A stretch of DNA of 64,000 nt, from contig OZ251536.1 in assembly GCA_965243245.1 (NCBI GenBank), forward strand, positions 248,001 through 312,000, in the 5' to 3' direction. Position numbers and translations under genes: made by a program. This document shows positions 59,320 to 64,000 of the stretch, piece by piece. Source of the DNA: JAYQKL01 sp965243245 (lineage in GTDB: Bacteria > Pseudomonadota > Alphaproteobacteria > RS24). Under the pieces are notes generated by a model, which saw only the letters and a program-made list of their open reading frames with translations, searched no databases and was not told the origin of the DNA. How positions within the stretch are numbered: position 1 is the first letter of the stretch; the number at the start of each line of letters is the position of its first letter.

Positions 59320-60474
59320 TTAGCGAGGGAGTCCGAGAACACGCTCGGCTAAAATATTGCGTTGAATTTCATTCGTGCCAGCATAAATCGGACCCCCAAG
59401 ACTGAACATATAACCATCAAGCCAGCGTCCATTATCGATGGCGTCAAGACCTTCTTCTAATTCGGCTTGCGCGCCCATAATACTCATCGAGGTGCGGTGA
59501 AGGTGTTGGTCCATTTCTGACCAGAAGACCTTATTTGCACTGGATTCAGATGAAATGGAAGCCCCTGCCTTAACCTGCGCTACAAGTGCATAAGTTGCAG
59601 CATTAAAACGCTCAGTATCGAGCCACGCTTGCATGACTTGATCTTTTATGCCTGATGAGAGGCGGGTTTCATATTTTTTATAGAGTTCTACAAGACGGCA
59701 CGCCGCCGCTTGGAAACGGGCAGGCGAGCGCAAAAGAAGCCCGCGCTCAAACCCCGCCGTTGCCATTGCCACCCCCCAGCCACCCTGTTCGGGCCCAAGC
59801 AAATTTTCAACCGGCACACGAACTTCATCAAAAAACAATTCGGCAAAGCCGGGGTCGCCATCAAGTTGGGCAATCGGGCGACGGGTCAAACCATCACTCT
59901 TAAGTGGCACAAGTATCTTCGATAAACCTTTATGGCGGTGGCTTCCAGCTTCGGTACGAAATAACCCAAAACACCAATCTGCGAACACCGCCCGCGATGA
60001 CCATGTCTTTTGCCCCGTAATCACATAATGGTCGCCATCACGAACAGCTTTGGTGCGAATAGCGGCTAAATCACTGCCCGCATTTGGTTCAGACCAGGCT
60101 TGCGCCCAGATCTCATCACCAGACGCCATTTTAGGCAAAAAACGTTGTTTTTGCGCCGTGGTGCCGTATTCCATAATTGTCGGGCCAAGCAGAAAAATAC
60201 CGTTTTGGCTCACCCTAGCCGGGGCATCTGCGCGATAATATTCTTCTTCGAAAATCAGCCAATCAATCAAGTCACATCCGCGCCCGCCATATTCTGTTGG
60301 CCACGTCACCATGCCCCAATTACCTTTGTGCAGAGTGTGTTCCCATGCGCGATGAAGCTCAAAGCCTGCTTGGGTATCCAAAGAGGGCAAGCGGTTCTTT
60401 GGAACATGTGTTTCCAGCCAGTCGCGGATTTCTTGACGAAAAGCTTGCTGTTTCAGACTAAACTCTAGATTCAT
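59320..60474 (-). CDS. fadE31: Acyl-CoA dehydrogenase FadE31-like
   Basis: 384-residue ACAD. Blocks recalled from mycobacterial FadE31 are present: GFELHRAWEHTL, TWPTEYGGRGCDLIDWLIFEEEYYRADAPARVSQNG, KMASGDEIWAQAWSEPNAGSDLA, GQKTWSSRAVFADWCFGLFR, ERGLLLRSPARF, SANKVFWSEMD and GPIYAGTNEIQRNILAERVLGLPR. FadE31 acts with FadE32/33 on C/D-ring CoA intermediates. The start overlaps the echA20 stop by four bases (ATGA). Confidence 0.86.
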   Translation of the reverse strand: MNLEFSLKQQAFRQEIRDWLETHVPKNRLPSLDTQAGFELHRAWEHTLHKGNWGMVTWPTEYGGRGCDLIDWLIFEEEYYRADAPARVSQNGIFLLGPTIMEYGTTAQKQRFLPKMASGDEIWAQAWSEPNAGSDLAAIRTKAVRDGDHYVITGQKTWSSRAVFADWCFGLFRTEAGSHRHKGLSKILVPLKSDGLTRRPIAQLDGDPGFAELFFDEVRVPVENLLGPEQGGWGVAMATAGFERGLLLRSPARFQAAACRLVELYKKYETRLSSGIKDQVMQAWLDTERFNAATYALVAQVKAGASISSESSANKVFWSEMDQHLHRTSMSIMGAQAELEEGLDAIDNGRWLDGYMFSLGGPIYAGTNEIQRNILAERVLGLPR

Positions 60475-61232
60475 TTGTCATCCTCGTAATTTGCTGTCTT
60501 GCCAGTTTCAACAAACGCATCGCGGGCTTTTTGGCTGTCTTCATGCAGATACATTTCAAACGTAAAACCTTGTTCCCAGCGATAGGCTTTATCAACGTCA
60601 AAGGCTTCGATACCGTTGAGAGCTTGCTTGGCAATTTTTAACGCATCACGGCTCTTACTGGCGATAATTTGGGCAAAGGCATGGACTTCTTTTATGTGTT
60701 CTTCTTTTGGCACAACTTTCTCAATGCCGCCGAGTCGGTACATTTCTTGAGCTGTGATTTGTCCGCCAGTGAAAAAAGCCGCACGTACTTTTGGGGAGGG
60801 AATCATACGTTGTAGATGCGCCGCGCCGCCCATGGCCCCGCGGTCAATTTCTGGCAAAGAGAAAAAACAATCATCCGCCGCAATAACCACATCAGAAGCA
60901 CCGCACATACCAATGCCCCCGCCAATAACATAGCCATGCGGGGCACTGATGACAGGCATCTGGCAAGCACGGATTGCCTTAAAGGTTTCAAAATTACCCT
61001 TATTTACCTCGACAATCGCCGAGCTTGTTGCCGCAAGCTGTTTAATATCAACGCCCGCACAAAAGCCCTTGCCCTTTGAGCGAATAAGCACAACCCGCAC
61101 ATCCCGATGCTTCCCAAGTTCAGTAATAATGGTTGGAATCTCGTTCCATGTTTTATCGTTGAACGCATTAACCGGCGGGAAATCAAAAACAACCTCACCA
61201 ATGCGATCATGAACGCAAGTCGTAATGCCCAT
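60471..61232 (-). CDS. echA20: Enoyl-CoA hydratase-family ring hydrolase EchA20-like
   Basis: 253-residue crotonase. VVFDFPPVNAFNDKTWNEI, RSKGKGFCAGVDIKQL (oxyanion), GYVIGGGIGMCGASDVVIAADDCFFSLPEIDRGAMGGAAHLQRMIP and the tail YRWEQGFTFEMYLHEDSQKARDAFVETGK correspond to mycobacterial EchA20, which hydrolyses the last D-ring ketone of the HIP pathway. It sits three bases after ipdC and overlaps fadE31, keeping the pathway order. Confidence 0.87.
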   Translation of the reverse strand: MGITTCVHDRIGEVVFDFPPVNAFNDKTWNEIPTIITELGKHRDVRVVLIRSKGKGFCAGVDIKQLAATSSAIVEVNKGNFETFKAIRACQMPVISAPHGYVIGGGIGMCGASDVVIAADDCFFSLPEIDRGAMGGAAHLQRMIPSPKVRAAFFTGGQITAQEMYRLGGIEKVVPKEEHIKEVHAFAQIIASKSRDALKIAKQALNGIEAFDVDKAYRWEQGFTFEMYLHEDSQKARDAFVETGKTANYEDDK

Positions 61233-61235
61233 GGG

Positions 61236-62297
61236 TTACCCTTTCAAATCTGCAAAAGCCTGACGGCAATTTTCTGCATCTTTCATGATGCTTGTTATAA
61301 TTTCCTTTGCGCTTGGTAAGTCATCAATAAGCCCCGCGACTTGTCCGCTTGGTAATACACCTTTTTCAGTATTGCCTTCAACCATCGCCTTTTGGATGAG
61401 CATAGGCGCATTACCTGCCATCATTGTTTGTCCCAAGCTCAGATCTGTTGTTGCGGCCATGTGCCATGCTGTTTTGACCAGTTCAAGCATCGACATATTT
61501 GTCTGAGCTTTATATTTGAAACCGTTAATGGCGGCGCGATATAGTAAGCCAAAAGGCGAGGCGTTTTCTAAATCTTGCAACATTTTGTTCATGACCATGC
61601 GTTGCGGCAAGCCATCTAACTTGGTTGAAACGGGGATATTGGTTACTTGTGCATCAAGATAGGCTTGTTTGGTGGCACTAGGGGTTGGGCTTTCTTTCGA
61701 CATCATAAAGCGTGTTCCCATAGCGATGCCATCGGCCCCAAAAGAAAGAGCCGCGCTAAGACCGCGGCCATCTTTAAATCCGCCACAAGCAACGATAGGG
61801 ACGCCAAGGTTTTGGTCTAAAACCTGTCCGAGCAAGAGCCATGTTGGGGTAAATCCTGTATGTCCGCCGCCCTCTTGTCCCTGACACACCAAAACATCAG
61901 CCCCTAATTCGACCGCCTTAGCTGCATGTTTGCTGGCACCAATGGTCGGCACGCATTTAATACTTGCGCCTTTAAGCTGCTCAATCATCTTAGCAGAGGG
62001 AGAGCGTCCATAAGAAACAGCTGGCACTTTGTAATCAATGCACATGTCAATGATACGGCTGGCGTCTTTTTGGAAGGAATGAATATTAACCCCAAATGGA
62101 TTTGAGGTGGCTTGCTTTATTGTTTTAATTTCGGCTTCGCATTCATCTGCATCCATGACGGCCGCCGCCAGAAACCCCATCGCCCCCGCCCGCACAGTGG
62201 CTTGAACAAGACGCGAGGTTGCCACCCAGCCCATCGCCGTTTGAATAATCGGATACCGGCATCCCAAAATGCGCGTGAGGGGCGTTTGCATAGTCAT
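61236..62297 (-). CDS. ipdC: Flavin reductase/dehydrogenase IpdC-like (nitronate monooxygenase fold)
   Basis: 353-residue FMN TIM barrel of the nitronate monooxygenase family. TPLTRILGCRYPIIQTAMGWVATSRLVQATVRAGAMGF, PFGVNIHSF, QGQEGGGHTGFTPTWLLLGQV, ACGGFKDGRGLSAALSFGADGIAMGTRF and a late GVLPSGQVAGLIDDLPSA match actinobacterial IpdC, an oxidoreductase of C-ring opening preparation. True nitronate monooxygenases lack this tail. Its start overlaps the crotonase stop (TAATG). Position between echA20 and ipdB supports the call. Confidence 0.86.
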   Translation of the reverse strand: MTMQTPLTRILGCRYPIIQTAMGWVATSRLVQATVRAGAMGFLAAAVMDADECEAEIKTIKQATSNPFGVNIHSFQKDASRIIDMCIDYKVPAVSYGRSPSAKMIEQLKGASIKCVPTIGASKHAAKAVELGADVLVCQGQEGGGHTGFTPTWLLLGQVLDQNLGVPIVACGGFKDGRGLSAALSFGADGIAMGTRFMMSKESPTPSATKQAYLDAQVTNIPVSTKLDGLPQRMVMNKMLQDLENASPFGLLYRAAINGFKYKAQTNMSMLELVKTAWHMAATTDLSLGQTMMAGNAPMLIQKAMVEGNTEKGVLPSGQVAGLIDDLPSAKEIITSIMKDAENCRQAFADLKG

Positions 62298-63199
62298 TAG
62301 CCGTTCTTTTCTTTATTACTTTTAGCCATTTTCTTGCCATCAAAACCAGCAATGTAGTCTCCCTTAGCGATGGTATTTTGGGCATGTGCAAAATGGTGCA
62401 TAGCATAAACCCCTTCCATGCCGGTTTTTTTGCCCTGCAAGTTTTCAATATGATTGCAAGCCTGCTTGGTTAAAAGCGAAGCCATGCGCGGTTGCTTGGC
62501 AATTTTTTGAGCCATCTCAGTAACGGTTATGTCTAGCGCGGCGCGCGGCACAACTTTATTAATCATGCCGGCCGCTAAGACGCGTTCGCTAGACCAGCGT
62601 TCGCCTAAGAGTAAAAACTCTTTGGCAAGGCGCACATTTAACTCAAATGGATGCGCAAAATATTCAACGCCCGGAAACCCCATTTGCACAACCGGGTCTT
62701 GGAAAAAAGCATCATCCGAGGCAACAATCAAATCACACACCCATGCCAGCATAAGCCCACCCGCAATACAGCCGCCATGCACTTGGGCAATCGTGGGCTT
62801 GGGCGCTTCACGCCATCTATGGCAAAACCCAAGATAAACTTCCATCTCACGAATATAGGCTTTTTCTGCACCCGGCTTATTATCATGATTATAAATCAAG
62901 CCACGTCTGTCATCGCGTCCAATGTCAAAATCTCTGCCCGGAGTCCCAATATCATGCCCCGCAGAAAAATGCTTACCCATCGCTTTTAGCACAATCACCT
63001 TCACATCATCATCGCCTATAGCCTTGTAAAAAGCATCATCAAGCGCATAGAGCATCTGACCGTTTTGGCTGTTGTGATATTGGGGGCGATTTAAAGTGAG
63101 GTAAGCAATGGTATCTTTCACTTCATAAAGAATTGGGTTTTCTTCTTCATAAATGACTTCTTTTTCAATGCGTGGGACTGTTTCGTTGTCTTGGCTCAT
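62297..63199 (-). CDS. Enoyl-CoA hydratase/isomerase family protein
   Basis: 300-residue crotonase with a 25-residue N-terminal extension: TIAYLTLNRPQYHNSQNGQMLYALDDAF, KAMGKHFSAGHDIGTPGRDFD (oxyanion strand with the GHD variant), HGGCIAGGLMLAWVCDLIVASDDAFFQDPVVQMGFPG. Residues that act as catalytic Glu in hydratases are not clearly placed. It lies 17 bases after ipdB and abuts ipdC, so it belongs to the operon, but it is not the echA20 counterpart, which is the 60471 gene. Possible hydratase for the beta-oxidation steps of the HIP side chain. Confidence 0.85.
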   Translation of the reverse strand: MSQDNETVPRIEKEVIYEEENPILYEVKDTIAYLTLNRPQYHNSQNGQMLYALDDAFYKAIGDDDVKVIVLKAMGKHFSAGHDIGTPGRDFDIGRDDRRGLIYNHDNKPGAEKAYIREMEVYLGFCHRWREAPKPTIAQVHGGCIAGGLMLAWVCDLIVASDDAFFQDPVVQMGFPGVEYFAHPFELNVRLAKEFLLLGERWSSERVLAAGMINKVVPRAALDITVTEMAQKIAKQPRMASLLTKQACNHIENLQGKKTGMEGVYAMHHFAHAQNTIAKGDYIAGFDGKKMAKSNKEKNG

Positions 63200-63216
63200 G
63201 ATCTTGTACCTTTTTA

Positions 63217-64000
63217 TTATGGTTTAATGCCAGATGGATTGCCCTTGAATATTGTGGCACGTAAATTATGCGGATCCAACTCGTTAACGATAGCAAGCTG
63301 TTCTTGTGTCGGGGCTTTTGTTGTTGGAATATTATCCCGAATAACAAGCTCAAAACCCGTATTATCTTGAACTTCTTCAACACTTACACCCAGATGTAGC
63401 GATTTTACGGCAATTGCATGATTGTCACCAGAAAAATCAAGCACACATAAATTAGTAATAATGCATCTGTGGTCAAGCCCGCGTGGATATTTGCCGTCAG
63501 GATAACGCGCAAGGTTATAACCGGCCCCGCAAACCATATCCACTTCCCCCGATACAAATGCTTTTATATTATGGGCGGGGAAAAACATCGAGGTCCTATT
63601 ATTAACCGTATTGCCCGGCAACCCCCGCACGCCCAGCAAAGTGACTTTGGGCGCGCGATAGTCACCAATGGCGGATAGATTCATCTGACCAAATTTATCA
63701 ACCTGAACCGGCCCAACAAAAGCATGGCGATTACCATGCGCAATAATATCAAAAACCCGTTCATAGCCAATATGACCTTCTTTTTTGGGTTGATAGCCAT
63801 TGCGTTTGCCAACGGGCACTGGTTCTGAGACAAAATAATACTCACCATCAGACATCATCAAACCGGGCCGAATTGTCTTTTTCGCCAACGAACCAGCAAG
63901 GCGCGGCACAAGTCCGATGAGTGTGGCAAAAACTTCTGGCACTTCGTCTTCAAATATTTGCGCCCCTGCGGCAATACAAAGTTCTGCAAGTGTATAGCTC
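63217..64000 (-). CDS. ipdB: CoA-transferase-like ring hydrolase beta subunit IpdB (partial at right edge)
   Basis: The open frame runs off the window: 19 further codons (reading SYTLAELCIAAGAQIFEDE) continue upstream of the GTG at 63942 with no start, so the true N-terminus lies beyond 64000. Conserved stretches recalled from IpdB: LMMSDGEYYFVSEP, GRVFDII-like RVFDIIAHGNRHAFVGPVQVD, GVRGLPGNTVNNRTSMFFPAHN, VCGAGYNLARYPDGKYPRG and HLGVSVEEVQDNTGFELV. IpdAB hydrolyses the C ring of the HIP-derived CoA ester; it has the class I CoA-transferase fold but lacks its catalytic Glu. ipdA is expected just upstream, outside the window. Confidence 0.88.
   Translation of the reverse strand, partial: SYTLAELCIAAGAQIFEDEVPEVFATLIGLVPRLAGSLAKKTIRPGLMMSDGEYYFVSEPVPVGKRNGYQPKKEGHIGYERVFDIIAHGNRHAFVGPVQVDKFGQMNLSAIGDYRAPKVTLLGVRGLPGNTVNNRTSMFFPAHNIKAFVSGEVDMVCGAGYNLARYPDGKYPRGLDHRCIITNLCVLDFSGDNHAIAVKSLHLGVSVEEVQDNTGFELVIRDNIPTTKAPTQEQLAIVNELDPHNLRATIFKGNPSGIKP

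Noticed and set aside
61236..62297. Plain nitronate monooxygenase
   Set aside because: The fold matches, but the C-terminal motif and operon position fit IpdC of the HIP pathway.
1..64000. tRNA, rRNA, CRISPR arrays, transposases or att sites marking an integrated island
   Set aside because: Looked for in intergenic gaps on both strands; none recognisable, and all gaps are under 300 bases.

Overview
The window looks like part of a chromosome from an AT-leaning alphaproteobacterium, probably an uncultured or marine one. The dusB/nifR3-ntrB-ntrC order at the left end is the classic alphaproteobacterial arrangement. The hspQ gene, the large TonB-dependent receptor and the periplasmic/lipoprotein genes show a Gram-negative envelope. 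Genes are packed tightly, no gene-free stretch exceeds 300 bases, and I see no tRNA, rRNA, CRISPR array or transposase.

Layout. 1-7.5 kb is housekeeping: dusB-ntrBC, an orphan solute-binding protein, a YiiX-like amidase, hspQ and a glutathione transferase. From 7.5 kb to the right edge nearly everything fits steroid or bile-acid-type catabolism. 7.5-13.7 kb (minus strand): old-yellow-enzyme reductase, KshA-like Rieske oxygenase, then a DUF3604-PpiC-HupE module. 13.9-16.9 kb: Spinster-type MFS carrier and two SDRs. 17-23.9 kb (plus): acyl-CoA ligase, degenerate amidohydrolase, Rieske oxygenase, two acyl-CoA dehydrogenases and a 3-alpha-hydroxysteroid-dehydrogenase-like SDR. 28.1-23.9 kb (minus): TetR regulator, SDR, cytochrome P450, Rieske oxygenase. 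28.2-37.8 kb: a CoA-ester module with two unusual family III CoA-transferases, an acyl-CoA ligase, a thiolase-fold/DUF35 pair resembling the Ltp2-type side-chain aldolase, a truncated crotonase and an amidohydrolase. 38-40.5 kb: 2Fe-2S ferredoxin, alpha/beta hydrolase, ketosteroid isomerase and SDR. 40.8-48.5 kb (plus): an unrecognised anchored protein, TonB receptor, sulfatase and an alkyl-sulfatase-like metallo-beta-lactamase protein. 64-52.8 kb (minus): a compact operon closely matching the mycobacterial KstR2-regulon genes for steroid C/D rings (ipdB, ipdC, echA20, fadE31, fadE32, fadA6, fadE30, ipdF), followed by a MaoC hydratase and a second DUF3604-PpiC-HupE module at 52.7-48.4 kb.

How it may work together (inference): the TonB receptor and sulfatases take up and deconjugate a sulfated steroid. 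The ligases, P450, Rieske enzymes, 3-alpha-HSD, KSI and acyl-CoA dehydrogenases process side chain and nucleus. The ipd/fad operon degrades the HIP (C/D ring) remnant. Ring A/B cleavage genes (hsaABCD, kstD) and a kshB-type reductase are not in the window, and ipdA is presumably just beyond the right edge.

The most novel item is the three-gene DUF3604-PpiC-HupE module. It occurs twice in the same order with overlapping or abutting genes, each time at the tail of a steroid operon. Two sets of shared inverted repeats in divergent promoters suggest a local regulatory network.
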